A stretch of DNA of 64,000 bases from a bacterium (lineage in GTDB: Bacteria; BMS3Abin14): assembly GCA_029210965.1 (NCBI GenBank), contig JARGFZ010000001.1, positions 1-64,000 on the forward strand, in the 5' to 3' direction. Every line of letters starts with the position of its first letter. The stretch's first letter is position 1. The position numbers were made by a program, and so were the translations under genes. Shown here piece after piece: positions 16,574 through 26,629 of this stretch. The notes beneath the pieces were generated by a model. That model saw nothing but the letters and a program-made list of their open reading frames with translations, searched no databases and was not told the origin of the DNA.

Positions 16574-19500
16574 CAGTCTATTTCAAACTGGAAATCCAGG
16601 TCCAAACCGTAATCCCTTTCACCAAGCTGCTCCCCTATAAGGGAAAAGGATTTCGTTATCCTGTATTTAACCAGTACCTCCTGTTCCTCGCTGGCAAGAA
16701 TTGGAGTTGAATAGGTAAGGTAAATTTTTTCGCTCAATTTTTTGTCAACCTGGATCCGCGTAGTTCGCTCACCGCTCGATGAAACGGAGGAAGGGTTGAT
16801 CGTGAACCGGTCAAAACCGGTTACTTTCTCAACCTCTGTCTCCAGCTTTCCCTTCAGCTCCCTTGTGATCAAAAGGGTTGCCTCCGCCGCGGAAAGCCCT
16901 CCCCTGGAGGCAAAGGCCTGCTCACCCACCGCACCCCATGTCAGGAGAGCTGCAATATCGGCCTCGCTTAGAACAGGGGATGAAACGAGGTCCAGCTCGA
17001 ATTTTTCCGGGACACCGCTTGCCAGCAGTTCCACCGTATAGTCAGTAACCGTTCCCTCCCGGTCGAACCCGGTTACTTCAGTTCTGCCGGAAAAATTAAA
17101 ATCAGGTTCGATGCGCCTGGGGTTAACAAACCCTACTGACCCGCCGGTGATCTCAAAAACATGACCCCTGTACTCCAGGGAACCTTCCGTCATTTCAAAC
17201 CGGCCCGTCAGCACGGGAGCTGCAGCCGTACCTCTCAGGTGGAGGTTGCCGGCGGCCTCACCGCGAATAAGCTTGATATCAACCAGCAGGGGAGAAGCGG
17301 TAACCATTTCCACATCCAGGTTGAGCCATTTACCATTAGCGCCCTCACTTCCCTCAACTTGCGGCTCGTCTCTCGTAATAGTGCCTTCCCCAATGAGGGT
17401 GAGGAGGTTTTCGATATCAACTTCCCGGGTATAGGCACCCTGGTCCATATTGATCGTTCCCCTAAGGAATCCCCGCCCGTCGGAGAATTTGAGACCCAGA
17501 TCAGCCCGATTTACCGTATTCAGGCCTTCAGGATACTGGATCGGGATGTCCTCTGCTTTCCATAAAAGTGACCCTTGAACAGGCTTGAAACCGGACATGA
17601 ACAGTTCACCCGACATTAACAAACTGCCCCCCTCCGCATTTCCCAGGATCTCACCGATATGAAGCCGGTTTCCAACGATTTCAAGCTTTCCTTTCAAATC
17701 ACTTACAGGGAGATCAAAGGGCAGATGAGCCACGCATTGGTTGCCAAGCAGTTCGATGGAACCGTTCAAAACAGGTTCTGTAAGGCTCCCAGCGACCTTG
17801 AGCTGTGTAATCGCCTGACCGGAGAAGGAATCTACCGTCGGCTCGAGGAAGGTGAGGCCTGCCAGGTCTATACTTCCATCCACACTACCCTCGATACCTG
17901 CGTCCGGGGCGATGCGGAGGATGCCTCTGATCACCGATTCACCAGAACGCAAAAGCAATTTCATGAACCGGATGCCGGTTTCAGGAAAGTAGTCAAAGGG
18001 TATCTGTTCCTGGGATATAAAGTGTATCCCGTTGATCGTAAAATCGGCGTCAGTAATGATCCCATCCACGTATGTCTTGTTGACGTTGGCGAGTATGCCG
18101 CTGGCATTCGCCCGGACCGAAATATCACCTGAAACTATATTACCCGGAATGCCGACGCCAATAAAATCGTTGATCCCCATCTGGTCTATGGTGGCTGGAG
18201 TGAAGATCGAACCTGAAAAGGGAAACTCCCCGCGCAGATCAACGCTGGCCACAGCGGATAACTCCCCATCAAACAGGTCTGCTTTGGCCTCCAGTTTAGG
18301 TCCATTGAAAAGAAATGTTCCCTTTCCGGAACGCCATGTTCTGCCATCATAAGTTATCTGATCCCATGCAAGATCGGTCCTGGCACGCAAACGGCTGCCG
18401 TCCAGGTTGCCTGACGCTTCCCCTGAAAAGGAGATCTCACCTCCCAGGGGCACCCTTATGATCTTGACGTACTCAACGCCCGCCACCAGTATCGGATCCA
18501 GAGTACGAACCTTCACCCGATACTCACCCCCCTCTATGGATCCGGATCCTTCCAGGCGCCTCCCATCTTTTAAAATGGACAACCTGTCGGTGGTGAAAAC
18601 ATCTTCCGTAAAGTTTCCAGCCAGGTAAATTTCCTCAAAGGGCTCTGCCAGTATCCGACCGGACAATAAGGTCAACGCCCCTCCGCCTTCCCAACCTGAC
18701 CCGGTGAAGGAGGCGTGCAGATCCCCCCCCAGTTTCCCCCTTATCTCGAAATCAACTCCTGCAGCCGACAGCAGATCTTCGACCTGTCCATCGGTAACAC
18801 TGACCTTCACCCAGGGCTTTTCACCAGCGAGGTTCCAGGGCAGGGATGCCTGTCCCACCAGGACACAGGAGCCGGCCTTCAGGGTGAGCATCGGGAGGGT
18901 GAGCCCGGACCTGTCTATATCCACGTGGCCCTGCAGCAAATCACCCATGAACCGGTTCCAGGAAGGTTTCAGATACTCCAGATCAAGGTTGGCCTCCACA
19001 TTTTCCCAACCCCCCTTTACGATCCCGGAAAGGGCTAGCGAACCACTCAGTTCCTCCAGTCCCGGCACCGTATGCCAGTTCACAAGGTCCTCGTCCACGA
19101 GGGACAGTTTAAGAAGAGGGCCATCGCCGGACAGCGTACCTTCCAGATTCAGATCCATACCACCCGAACGGACATTCAGGAGCAGGTCCTGAAGTGAACC
19201 CTTCTGATATCGGCCTGAAAGATCAAAATCCATGGTGCGGAGAACACTTCCACTAACGGGAACCCCAAGAGCACCCTCCATGGTAATGGCGGATGCACCA
19301 CCGGATAGCTGACCTTTGACTATCAGGTCGGCACTCACATAACCGTTGGTAAAATCTGTTTTGCCCCCAACCTCTTTCAGAACCTTGTGAAAGGGATACT
19401 GTTTTGTCCGGAGGCGCATGGCGAAGGGGAGGAACCTCTTGAAAGACAGGTCAACCTCTGACAGCAGCTCCTCACCCCTGTAATAGACCTTTCCTTCCCT

Positions 19501-20475
19501 GAGTGTACAACCTTTGGGATCCATAAAAATATCCGCATTTAACCTGTCCGTTGCCCGCCCTGTAACACGAACATCAACCCCGTCCAGCTGTCCCCTGAAG
19601 GAGGGAGAGGACAGGTCACCGCCGACATTGCCATTCAGTGTGATTCGCCCCGCACTATCCGGGATCAGCCATGGAAGTTTACCGATATCCATGCTGACAG
19701 ACAGCTCGCCGTTTACCGAAGCCCCGCGTCTAAAAGGAAGGGTACCGGATAGCTCAAGATTGATCGGACCGGTGTCGATCCTGAATTTCGACACATGTAA
19801 CTCTTCAGGGGTCACTGAAAAGACACCGGAGAGGGAATTTATGGTTACCGTACGGTCCTGGGGAAAGACCCGCCAGGCAATGTCTCCCTCCTTTGCCCTG
19901 AGGTTGATGGTTCTCCTGTCAGGGGGATCAAAACGGTTATGCACAAGAAAAATGAGAACCTTACCCAGCTTCAGTTGAACACCAGCCTGGATATCTTCGT
20001 ATGACAGGTCCACATCCGTAAAAGCGATATTTTCTATCTCAAACCCCAACCTCGGTGATCTTGACCGGGTCCGGGGCTGTGCCTGCCAGAAAGGGAAAAG
20101 AGGATCCACTGCCACTGTACCGTCTGCATGACGGACGATATCCAGGGACATGTCCTCGAGCTTGAGATCTTTGATAACGACCTTTCCACGGAAAAAAGCA
20201 TAGGGGTCAATGACCACAACAAGTCGTGACATCGATATGGATTTGCCCGAACCTTTGAGATCTCTCAAGGTCACATCTGTGAGGGTAATGCGGGTCAGGA
20301 GGAAATTGCGATCGAGCTTTCCAAGTTCAACATTGACACCGAGGTGCTTTGCGGCCTGCTCAACGATACTTTCCCTTAGCCATTGGTCTAAAGCCGGACT
20401 TGACGTGACCTTCATCCCGACAGTGATCCCTGTGAGGATGAGAACTATGAAAAATGCCAGGATGCGTCTTTTCAA
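16573..20475 (-). CDS. tamB: TamB-like inter-membrane protein (DUF490)
   Basis: 1300 residues, similar to known TamB proteins. One N-terminal transmembrane anchor (MKRRILAFFIVLILTGITVGM) is followed by an AsmA-like start and a very long stretch of short beta-strands (repeated LxLxGxL-type patterns), as in the beta-taco proteins that bridge inner and outer membranes. The C-terminal DUF490 domain is clear (LTWGAVGEQAFASRGGLSAAE.., ITRELKGKLETEVEKVTGFDRFTI.., QVDKKLSEKIYLTYSTP). TamB-family proteins are thought to carry phospholipid and help TamA. It is translationally coupled to tamA and lies 63 bp after the uracil-DNA glycosylase gene. Confidence 0.94.
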   Translation of the reverse strand: MKRRILAFFIVLILTGITVGMKVTSSPALDQWLRESIVEQAAKHLGVNVELGKLDRNFLLTRITLTDVTLRDLKGSGKSISMSRLVVVIDPYAFFRGKVVIKDLKLEDMSLDIVRHADGTVAVDPLFPFWQAQPRTRSRSPRLGFEIENIAFTDVDLSYEDIQAGVQLKLGKVLIFLVHNRFDPPDRRTINLRAKEGDIAWRVFPQDRTVTINSLSGVFSVTPEELHVSKFRIDTGPINLELSGTLPFRRGASVNGELSVSMDIGKLPWLIPDSAGRITLNGNVGGDLSSPSFRGQLDGVDVRVTGRATDRLNADIFMDPKGCTLREGKVYYRGEELLSEVDLSFKRFLPFAMRLRTKQYPFHKVLKEVGGKTDFTNGYVSADLIVKGQLSGGASAITMEGALGVPVSGSVLRTMDFDLSGRYQKGSLQDLLLNVRSGGMDLNLEGTLSGDGPLLKLSLVDEDLVNWHTVPGLEELSGSLALSGIVKGGWENVEANLDLEYLKPSWNRFMGDLLQGHVDIDRSGLTLPMLTLKAGSCVLVGQASLPWNLAGEKPWVKVSVTDGQVEDLLSAAGVDFEIRGKLGGDLHASFTGSGWEGGGALTLLSGRILAEPFEEIYLAGNFTEDVFTTDRLSILKDGRRLEGSGSIEGGEYRVKVRTLDPILVAGVEYVKIIRVPLGGEISFSGEASGNLDGSRLRARTDLAWDQITYDGRTWRSGKGTFLFNGPKLEAKADLFDGELSAVASVDLRGEFPFSGSIFTPATIDQMGINDFIGVGIPGNIVSGDISVRANASGILANVNKTYVDGIITDADFTINGIHFISQEQIPFDYFPETGIRFMKLLLRSGESVIRGILRIAPDAGIEGSVDGSIDLAGLTFLEPTVDSFSGQAITQLKVAGSLTEPVLNGSIELLGNQCVAHLPFDLPVSDLKGKLEIVGNRLHIGEILGNAEGGSLLMSGELFMSGFKPVQGSLLWKAEDIPIQYPEGLNTVNRADLGLKFSDGRGFLRGTINMDQGAYTREVDIENLLTLIGEGTITRDEPQVEGSEGANGKWLNLDVEMVTASPLLVDIKLIRGEAAGNLHLRGTAAAPVLTGRFEMTEGSLEYRGHVFEITGGSVGFVNPRRIEPDFNFSGRTEVTGFDREGTVTDYTVELLASGVPEKFELDLVSSPVLSEADIAALLTWGAVGEQAFASRGGLSAAEATLLITRELKGKLETEVEKVTGFDRFTINPSSVSSSGERTTRIQVDKKLSEKIYLTYSTPILASEEQEVLVKYRITKSFSLIGEQLGERDYGLDLDFQFEID

Positions 20476-20538
20476 GGTTGTCTCTGATCCCGGGAGCCCG
20501 ATAGAACTCCCCTTCTGGCTCCTGGTGCCGGACCCCGG

Positions 20539-21213
20539 TCAGCTATTGTCACGCCTGGGTAGGGGAAGATCAAGTAGTTCCATCACTATCTTGATATCCT
20601 CCCAGACATCCCGTTTGGCTTGGGGATTTCTCAGGAGATAGGAAGGGTGGTAAGTAGGCATCAGGGGCACACCGTTATAGGCATGAAACTGTCCGCGCAA
20701 GCGCGAGATCTTCACCTCTCTCTTAAGCAGTGTCCGGGATGCGAAGCTTCCCAGGGCACATATGGCACGGGGGTTAATGATTCGGAGCTGTTCTTTAAGA
20801 AAGGGCTCACACATTTCGATCTCGGCAGGGAGGGGGTCCCTGTTGTCCGGTGGCCGGCATTTGATGACGTTGCAGATGTATACATCACCACGGCTAAGTC
20901 CCATTGCAGAAATGATCTTCGTGAGCAGCTGCCCCGCTTTGCCCACAAACGGCTCCCCCTGCTCATCCTCGTCCCGCTCCGGGGCTTCCCCTACAAAGAC
21001 CAGATCGGCATCGGGGTTTCCCACACCGAATACGATGTGATGTCTGTCCTGCGACAGGGGACATCTGCGGCAATCGCCGATCTCATCCCGGAGCCCCTGC
21101 AGAGTCGCAAACCCCGACCCTGCATCCGACCCTTGCTCAATGGAGGGCGGCATACCTCTGGGGAGATAATCGATGCCAATGCTTTCGAGGTACATTCTTT
21201 TCAAATATTCCAT
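20539..21213 (-). CDS. Family 4 uracil-DNA glycosylase (Fe-S)
   Basis: 224 residues. Removes uracil from DNA to start base-excision repair. Motif 1 is GEAPERDEDEQGEPFVGKAG (76-94) and motif 2 is TYHPSYLLRN near the C-terminus. The four [4Fe-4S] ligands are Cys48 and Cys51 (CRRC) with Cys119 and Cys135, as expected for family 4. The first ~40 residues form the usual variable leader. AAGG lies about 9 bp before the ATG. It is probably transcribed with tamB-tamA (63-bp gap), though functions are unrelated. Confidence 0.94.
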   Translation of the reverse strand: MEYLKRMYLESIGIDYLPRGMPPSIEQGSDAGSGFATLQGLRDEIGDCRRCPLSQDRHHIVFGVGNPDADLVFVGEAPERDEDEQGEPFVGKAGQLLTKIISAMGLSRGDVYICNVIKCRPPDNRDPLPAEIEMCEPFLKEQLRIINPRAICALGSFASRTLLKREVKISRLRGQFHAYNGVPLMPTYHPSYLLRNPQAKRDVWEDIKIVMELLDLPLPRRDNS

Positions 21214-21235
21214 TTTTAAACCTTAAAGGCTATCT

Positions 21236-21925
21236 AAACGCAGAGGACGCGAAGGGACGCAGAGAAAACCCAAAAACAAAAAAACTTTAAACTCAGAAAT
21301 AAGTTTAACTCCTGGAAGTCGAGGTGAATAAAGCATTCAAACGACTGGTTTTCCCCCGACTTTCAGGATCACCTCGGCGTTCTGCCGTCTTCACCTTCAG
21401 CTTCGCCGTGACCGCTGCGTTCAGAAAAAATCGCATTTAATAGTAACCGGGATCGCTTCGCATGGTATCGGCTCGCGATGACAACAGGGAAAAGCGAATA
21501 GATTCCGGGTCATCGCTTACGCTCTGCCAAAAATGACGGTGTTGGAAGTATTCCCATAATCAAATTTGCTCTGCCTGTCTCAATGTTTCAACGTCTCCGT
21601 GGTGAAAAAACATCGCCTTTATTTAAACCGTCCTTAACCCGGTTCACCGGTTTTCTCCGCGTTCTTCGCGTCCTCTGCGTTCAGAAAAAATCGCTCTTCT
21701 GGAAACTGCGCCTTAACCCTCATTGAAGCTTTCCTCAGCGTCCTTTGCGCACTCTGCGTTAAAACATATCGCCTTCATAGCAACCGCTCTTTCCCCAGTC
21801 TTAAGGTTTTCTCAGTGTCCTCAGTAACTCTGTGGTAAAAACATCGCCCTTTATAGTAACCGTTTCTTAACCATATTTAAGATTTTACTCTGCGTACTTC
21901 GCACACTCTGCGTTTCAAAGGTTTT
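21236..21925. repeat. Tandem array of ~80-95-bp degenerate units
   Basis: About 690 bp between two minus-strand genes. The words GCGTTCAGAAAAAATCGC (21417, 21678), TCTGTGGTAAAAACATCGCC (and variants at about 21597, 21762, 21830), TAGTAACCG and CTCAGTGTCCTCAGTAACTC recur at intervals of roughly 80-95 bp. The same words occur inverted at 11.49 and 12.61 kb. No gene is seen. The array ends inside the coaBC stop region. Confidence 0.7.
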
Positions 21926-23150
21926 ATTTTGTCTTGTCCTTCCAGACGCGGAGTGTAGTATCCAGGATCCTATCGGCCATCTGGATCTTGGACATCCTCG
22001 GTATCTCCTCAGCAAGATCCCCCTGATCCAGGATCACTCCGCTGTTCTCATCCGACTCGAACCCCGTTTCCTCTCCGGAGACATCGTTGGCTACGATGAG
22101 GTCCAGGTTCTTTTCCTTTACCTTTTTTCTGGCGTTTTCCACCAGGTTCCTGGTCTCGGCTGCAAAACCGACGAATAGCCTGTCACCCTTCATGGGTCGG
22201 ACAGCCTCAAGTATATCCGGATTCCGTGAAAGCTCGAGAGTGAGCTCCTGTTTTGTACCTTTCTTAATTTTGTCTTTCCGGGCACTTGCGGGAGCGAAAT
22301 CTGCCACAGCGGCAGCCATTATCAGCCAATCCGTTTCCGGCAAAGCCTCTTCAATGCCAGCCAGCATCTCCCTGGCAGTAGTGACTTTTTTAATTTCGGC
22401 AGCAGCCGGAACAGGGATTTCTACAGGTCCGGAAACAATCAACACCTGAGCCCCTCGCCTGGCTGCGGCAGCAGCCAGAGCGTACCCCATCCGACCCGAA
22501 GACCTGTTACTGATGAAGCGTACGGGGTCCACCGCCTCCCTCGTCGGGCCAGCTGTAATGAGCACCCGAATGCCGGACAGATCCCTGGCCCGGAAACTTG
22601 CGACAACCGCCTCTACAATGCGCTCAGGTTCTGCAAGGCGACCCGGGCCCTCTTCTCCGCAGGCCAGTTTGCCCTCACCGGGCGAAACCACAATAGCGCC
22701 CCTTTTCAGCAGGGATTCAAGGTTCTCCTTTACCGCCGGATGGGCCCACATCCGTGAGTTCATGGCCGGTGCTACGATAACCGGGCATGTCACTGCCAGG
22801 GCAATGGTGGTAAGAAGATCGTCCGCTATACCACCGGCCGCCTTACCAAGATAGTTGGCAGTGGCAGGTGCCACAACGAACACATCCGCCCAACTGGCCC
22901 GATCAATATGGCCTATGGTCCTTTCTTCTGTAAGGGAGAACATGTCCAGCCCCACCGGATACCCGCTGAGGGTCTCCATCGTGAGGGGAGATATGAACCT
23001 GGTGGCGCTTTCAGTCATTACAACCGAGACCTGTGCTCCCTCACGCTGGAGGTCACGCAGCAGCTGGGCAGCCTTGTAGGCACCAATCCCTCCTGTTACC
23101 CCCAGAAGAACATTTTTTCCGGTCAAAAGTCCGGCCTTACCGTTCTTCAT
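21924..23150 (-). CDS. coaBC: Phosphopantothenoylcysteine decarboxylase / phosphopantothenate-cysteine ligase
   Basis: 408 residues. A bifunctional coenzyme A biosynthesis enzyme. The N-terminal flavodoxin-like CoaC domain has GVTGGIGAYKA, His in TIGHIDRASWADVFVVAPATAN, the PAMN motif (APAMNSRMW) and the Cys in GKLACGEEGPGRL. The C-terminal CoaB domain has LITAGPTREAVDPVRFISN and NRSSGRMGYALA. Start at 23150 because GAGGAGG lies 9 bp upstream; a Met nine codons earlier (23177) has no such site. 39 bp separate it from the upstream hydrolase gene; they may be co-transcribed. Confidence 0.95.
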   Translation of the reverse strand: MKNGKAGLLTGKNVLLGVTGGIGAYKAAQLLRDLQREGAQVSVVMTESATRFISPLTMETLSGYPVGLDMFSLTEERTIGHIDRASWADVFVVAPATANYLGKAAGGIADDLLTTIALAVTCPVIVAPAMNSRMWAHPAVKENLESLLKRGAIVVSPGEGKLACGEEGPGRLAEPERIVEAVVASFRARDLSGIRVLITAGPTREAVDPVRFISNRSSGRMGYALAAAAARRGAQVLIVSGPVEIPVPAAAEIKKVTTAREMLAGIEEALPETDWLIMAAAVADFAPASARKDKIKKGTKQELTLELSRNPDILEAVRPMKGDRLFVGFAAETRNLVENARKKVKEKNLDLIVANDVSGEETGFESDENSGVILDQGDLAEEIPRMSKIQMADRILDTTLRVWKDKTK

Positions 23151-23189
23151 GTGCGTGCCTCCTCGTGTCTGCCCCATCCACAGCCTGTA

Positions 23190-23822
23190 TTACCCCACCA
23201 GGAATTGGTTATAGGTCCTTTCCCGGCCGACGGTTGTAGCAGGACCATGTCCAGGATAAACAGGGGTGTCATCGTCCAGTACCAGGATTCGGGTCTTGAT
23301 GGAATTGATGAGGGTTTCATAATCGCCGCCAGGCAGATCGGTGCGGCCAATAGAACCGGCAAACAGGGAATCGCCGGGGAAAATACCGATAGATGTCACA
23401 AAGGTAGCCCCCCCAGGTGTGTGACCGGGAGTCGAGATCATTTTTATTTTCTCATCACCAAGGTCAATGGTGGCACCATCATCCAGGAGCTTGTCAGGTT
23501 CCGGTGAAGCTTCCACTTCAAGGCCGTATATTCTTGCAGCGATATGTGCCCCCGTCATATAGGGAGAATCACCCTTTGGAGCCAGAAGAGGTGCACCGGT
23601 ACCTTTTACTACAGCTGCGTTGGCGGCAATGTGATCAAAATGGGCATGGGTGTTCAGAATCGCTGTCACTTTCCAATGTTTTCGACTGACCGTGTTGAGG
23701 ATCATATCCCCATCACCCCCTGGATCAATAATGACCGCCTCGCCGGAGACTTCATCTCCGACGATAAAGCAGTTGGACTGAAGGGGACCGACCATCAAGT
23801 GTTCAAGAACGAGCTTCGCCAT
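23190..23822 (-). CDS. MBL-fold metallohydrolase (glyoxalase II-like)
   Basis: 210 residues with the metallo-beta-lactamase zinc motifs: THAHFDH (His-x-His-x-Asp-His), STPGHTPGG, GDSLFAGSIGRTD and the final GHGPATT. This subgroup (YcbL/GloB-like) hydrolyses thioesters such as hydroxyacylglutathione; the actual substrate cannot be told here. AGGAG lies about 9 bp before the ATG. Confidence 0.92.
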   Translation of the reverse strand: MAKLVLEHLMVGPLQSNCFIVGDEVSGEAVIIDPGGDGDMILNTVSRKHWKVTAILNTHAHFDHIAANAAVVKGTGAPLLAPKGDSPYMTGAHIAARIYGLEVEASPEPDKLLDDGATIDLGDEKIKMISTPGHTPGGATFVTSIGIFPGDSLFAGSIGRTDLPGGDYETLINSIKTRILVLDDDTPVYPGHGPATTVGRERTYNQFLVG

Positions 23823-23928
23823 GTTGTTGTTCTCCTGTGTAAATCCGTATGTGCGTGTTTGCGTAGAGCGTTCTTGCGTAAAATCCAGTGCACATACTCA
23901 CGTACGCTCAACTCACAAACGCTTATTA

Positions 23929-24369
23929 TCACTTCGACTCCAAAAGGATGGTGACGGGCCCATCATTACAAAGCGACACAGCCATATCAGCTCCGAAAAC
24001 ACCCGTCTTTACTTTTACTCCAAGTTTCCCCAACTCCCTGACAAAACGTTCGTAGAGGCGCTCTGCCCGGTCTGGAGGTGCCCCGCTGCCAAAACCAGGT
24101 CTGTTCCCTTTCTTCATATCAGCTACAAGGGTAAACTGGGATATAACCAGAACCTCACCGCCAGTCTCCCCGATGGAGAGGTTCATCTTTCCTTCTGAAT
24201 CCTTGAAGATCCTGAGGGAGGCTGTTTTTGCGGCCACATATTCAGCGTCCTTTTCCTCATCCAGGTCAGCCACACCCAGCAGTACCAGCAAGCCAGGGCC
24301 GATGGAGTTTACTTCACGACCATCCACCTCAACCCTTGACCAACCAACCCTCTGGATAAGAGCCCTCAA
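23929..24369 (-). CDS. dtd: D-aminoacyl-tRNA deacylase
   Basis: 146 residues, full length for DTD, which removes D-amino acids (and Gly from tRNA-Ala) from mischarged tRNA. Visible are MRALIQRV at the N-terminus, [10 protein letters not shown] (catalytic SQFTL motif), GNRPGF and the final [11 protein letters not shown] (family NxGPVT). Its start overlaps the stop of the upstream methyltransferase gene by 4 bp (ATGA), so the two are translated together. Confidence 0.95.
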   Translation of the reverse strand: MRALIQRVGWSRVEVDGREVNSIGPGLLVLLGVADLDEEKDAEYVAAKTASLRIFKDSEGKMNLSIGETGGEVLVISQFTLVADMKKGNRPGFGSGAPPDRAERLYERFVRELGKLGVKVKTGVFGADMAVSLCNDGPVTILLESK

Positions 24370-24836
24370 AGATCAATACCTTCCAACCTTAAAAGATACC
24401 GTTTCAGGTCGATTCCGGAGGAAAAACCGCCTATGGCCCTTTCCCTTGATATTACCCTGTGGCACGGCACAACCAGGGGAAATCTGTTGCCAGCCATAGC
24501 CTGCCCAACGGCCCTCCCACCACCACTACATCCCATATCCCTGGCGATCTCTCCGTAGGTTGACATTTGTCCGTAGGGGATCCTGGCAACTATGTCATAC
24601 ACCCTGCGCTTAAAGTCCGTTACCCCCGTAAGATCCGGTTCAAGTTCCCAGGTAACTTCATTGCCTTCAAAATACCTTCTTATATCGTCCCCGAGTTTTA
24701 AGGTTGTTCGTTTCTCCTCATAGATATCTTCAAGGTCGAAATCGATAGCTGTCACACTTCCATCCGCGCTGGTGTGGACAACGACCTTACCCATTTTAAA
24801 CGGCACGGTGAAATAGGATTCCGATAACATTATCAT
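24366..24836 (-). CDS. ogt: Methylated-DNA-protein cysteine methyltransferase
   Basis: 156 residues. Repairs O6-alkylguanine by transferring the alkyl group to its own Cys. The active-site motif is PCHRV with Cys125, followed by the conserved [18 protein letters not shown]. The helix-turn-helix region is [16 protein letters not shown]. There is no N-terminal Ada regulatory domain, so it is of the Ogt type. Overlaps dtd by 4 bp. Confidence 0.94.
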   Translation of the reverse strand: MIMLSESYFTVPFKMGKVVVHTSADGSVTAIDFDLEDIYEEKRTTLKLGDDIRRYFEGNEVTWELEPDLTGVTDFKRRVYDIVARIPYGQMSTYGEIARDMGCSGGGRAVGQAMAGNRFPLVVPCHRVISRERAIGGFSSGIDLKRYLLRLEGIDL

Positions 24837-24841
24837 TTTAC

Positions 24842-24935
24842 CTAAGTGTCTGAGTGTCTAGGTGTCCAGGTGTGGTACGAAAACACCTCGACACTTACCT
24901 ACGTAGTTACGTAGACACCCGGATACCTGCTTACA
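24842..24935. repeat. Word repeat GTGTCTGAGTGTCTAGGTGT and its inverse
   Basis: Tandem GTGTCT[A/G]GGTGTCC-like units (24847-24873), then ACACCTCGACAC..TAGTTACGTAGACACCC in inverse orientation. Lies between ogt and murJ. No gene. Confidence 0.6.
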
Positions 24936-24936
24936 G

Positions 24937-26508
24937 TCATTTAAACACTCGGTTTATCAACGTTTTCATGCCTTTACAGCCGAACATCCACGCCGTGACC
25001 GAGTATACACCAATCCCCAAACCCATACAACCAACCAGGTACTTGACCCTGTCCAGGGTGGTCCGTTCCATCCAGTTGATTGTTCCGGCAAGGAAACCGG
25101 TTGCAAGGAGCATGAGTGTGGCCGCGGCAAAGGAAAACAGGATCTCCTTTCTCAGTTCCAGGTTAAGCCAACCGGACCCCGTATCCCGCGTAAAATATCC
25201 GGCAAGGATGATAAGGTTCACCCCTGATGCGAGGGAGGTGGCCAAGGCAAGTCCGGCATACCCCATGGGACCCATGAGCAGAAGGTTTAAAATGATATTG
25301 ACGACAAGAGCGACACCTGCCGCAAAAAATGGGATCCGGGTGTTTTCAAGAGCGAAAAAGCCTCGCCCGAGGATCTTGATGCTGATGAATAGCGGAAGAC
25401 CGATAGAATAATACAAAAGGGCCTGGGAGGCTCCCGCCACATCACCGGCACTAAATGCACCCCGGCCGAACAGGGTGGCAATGATCGGTTCTCTCAGGGC
25501 TATGAGTCCAAAGGCTGCCGGGACACCAATAAAGGCCGTCAACCCCAGTGAAAAGGATACGGTCCCTCTAAAGTCTTCCATACGGCCTTCGGCCACCTGG
25601 GTCGACAGGGTGGGAAGTGCGGCAGTAGCCAGGGCTATCCCGAAAACCCCCAGAGGGAACTGCATCATTCGGTTGCCGTACCAGAGGTAGGTGATACTTC
25701 CGGTAGCAAGAAAAGAGGCAAGCAAAGTATCCACGAGAACGTTGACCTGGTAAACGGCTACACCCAGAACGGCGGGGCCCATGATGAGGGCCATTCTCCT
25801 TACTTCGGGAGACAGTTCTGGGATCCTCAGCACCGGCATCACTCCCCTGCTTTTCAGTGGGGGCAGCATTACCATAAACTGCAGCACACCACCGACAACA
25901 ACCCCCCAGGCAAGAGCTGTGATCGGTACAGTCAGGTTCGGGGCGACTAAAAGGGCCGCTGAAATGATCGCCACGTTCAGAAGCGCGGGAGCAGCGGCTG
26001 GTGCGAGGAAATGCCGGTGACTGTTGAGTATCCCCATCCCCAAAGCCGCCGCGCAGATAAATACCATGTACGGAAGCATCCATCGGGTAAGAAGGACTGT
26101 CAGGTTGAAAACCTCCGAACCCGGGGAAAAACCAAGGGCAACAACCCTTACCAGATAGGGGGCGAATACTACACCCAGACCGGTAAGGATCGTCAGAAAA
26201 ATGACAAGCAGGGAAAAAAGGTTGCTGGCAAACTGCCCTGCTCTTAATTTTCCTTCCTTTTCCAGGATATCCGTGTAAACAGGAACGAAGGAAGAGGCGA
26301 GGGCTCCTTCGCCAAACAGCTGTCTCATCAGATTGGGGATTCTGAAAGCTACAAAAAAGGCATCAGCAGCGGGGGTTGCCCCGAAAATGGCGGCCATGAC
26401 AGCATCCCTGGCCAGGCCGAGAACCCTGCTCACCACAGTGGCCCCGCCAACAACGCCGGCATCCTTGATCATCCTACCTCTGTCAGTTGTCCCGTTGCCT
26501 TGACGCAT
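24937..26508 (-). CDS. murJ: Lipid II flippase
   Basis: 523 residues, about 14 hydrophobic segments. MurJ/MviN moves the lipid-linked peptidoglycan precursor across the inner membrane. Family features include VSRVLGLARDAVMAAIFG, ADAFFVAFRIPNLMRQLFGEGA with FVPVY, and LWYGNRMMQFPLGVFGIALATAALP. AAAGG lies 5 bp before the ATG at 26508; a second possible start at 26472 (GAGGTAGG-ATG) gives the more usual N-terminus. Divergent from rpsT. Confidence 0.95.
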   Translation of the reverse strand: MRQGNGTTDRGRMIKDAGVVGGATVVSRVLGLARDAVMAAIFGATPAADAFFVAFRIPNLMRQLFGEGALASSFVPVYTDILEKEGKLRAGQFASNLFSLLVIFLTILTGLGVVFAPYLVRVVALGFSPGSEVFNLTVLLTRWMLPYMVFICAAALGMGILNSHRHFLAPAAAPALLNVAIISAALLVAPNLTVPITALAWGVVVGGVLQFMVMLPPLKSRGVMPVLRIPELSPEVRRMALIMGPAVLGVAVYQVNVLVDTLLASFLATGSITYLWYGNRMMQFPLGVFGIALATAALPTLSTQVAEGRMEDFRGTVSFSLGLTAFIGVPAAFGLIALREPIIATLFGRGAFSAGDVAGASQALLYYSIGLPLFISIKILGRGFFALENTRIPFFAAGVALVVNIILNLLLMGPMGYAGLALATSLASGVNLIILAGYFTRDTGSGWLNLELRKEILFSFAAATLMLLATGFLAGTINWMERTTLDRVKYLVGCMGLGIGVYSVTAWMFGCKGMKTLINRVFK

Positions 26509-26553
26509 TCAGACCTTTCGGTTATCGTGGTGATTAATTGAGAATATATTTAT

Positions 26554-26582
26554 TTGACAAAAATACCCTTTTCTGGGTAATA
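26554..26582 (+). promoter_or_regulatory. Probable sigma-70 promoter of rpsT
   Basis: TTGACA at 26554-26559, 17-bp spacer, GTAATA at 26577-26582 preceded by TGG (extended -10 type). It lies 48 bp before the rpsT start codon. Confidence 0.6.
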
Positions 26583-26629
26583 GCAGGGTTCTGCGGTATC
26601 AAGCATGATATTGAACCAGGAGGTTATAA

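Noticed and set aside
21236-21925. CRISPR array
   Set aside because: Units are degenerate and of unequal length, there are no constant repeats with unique spacers and no cas genes in the window.
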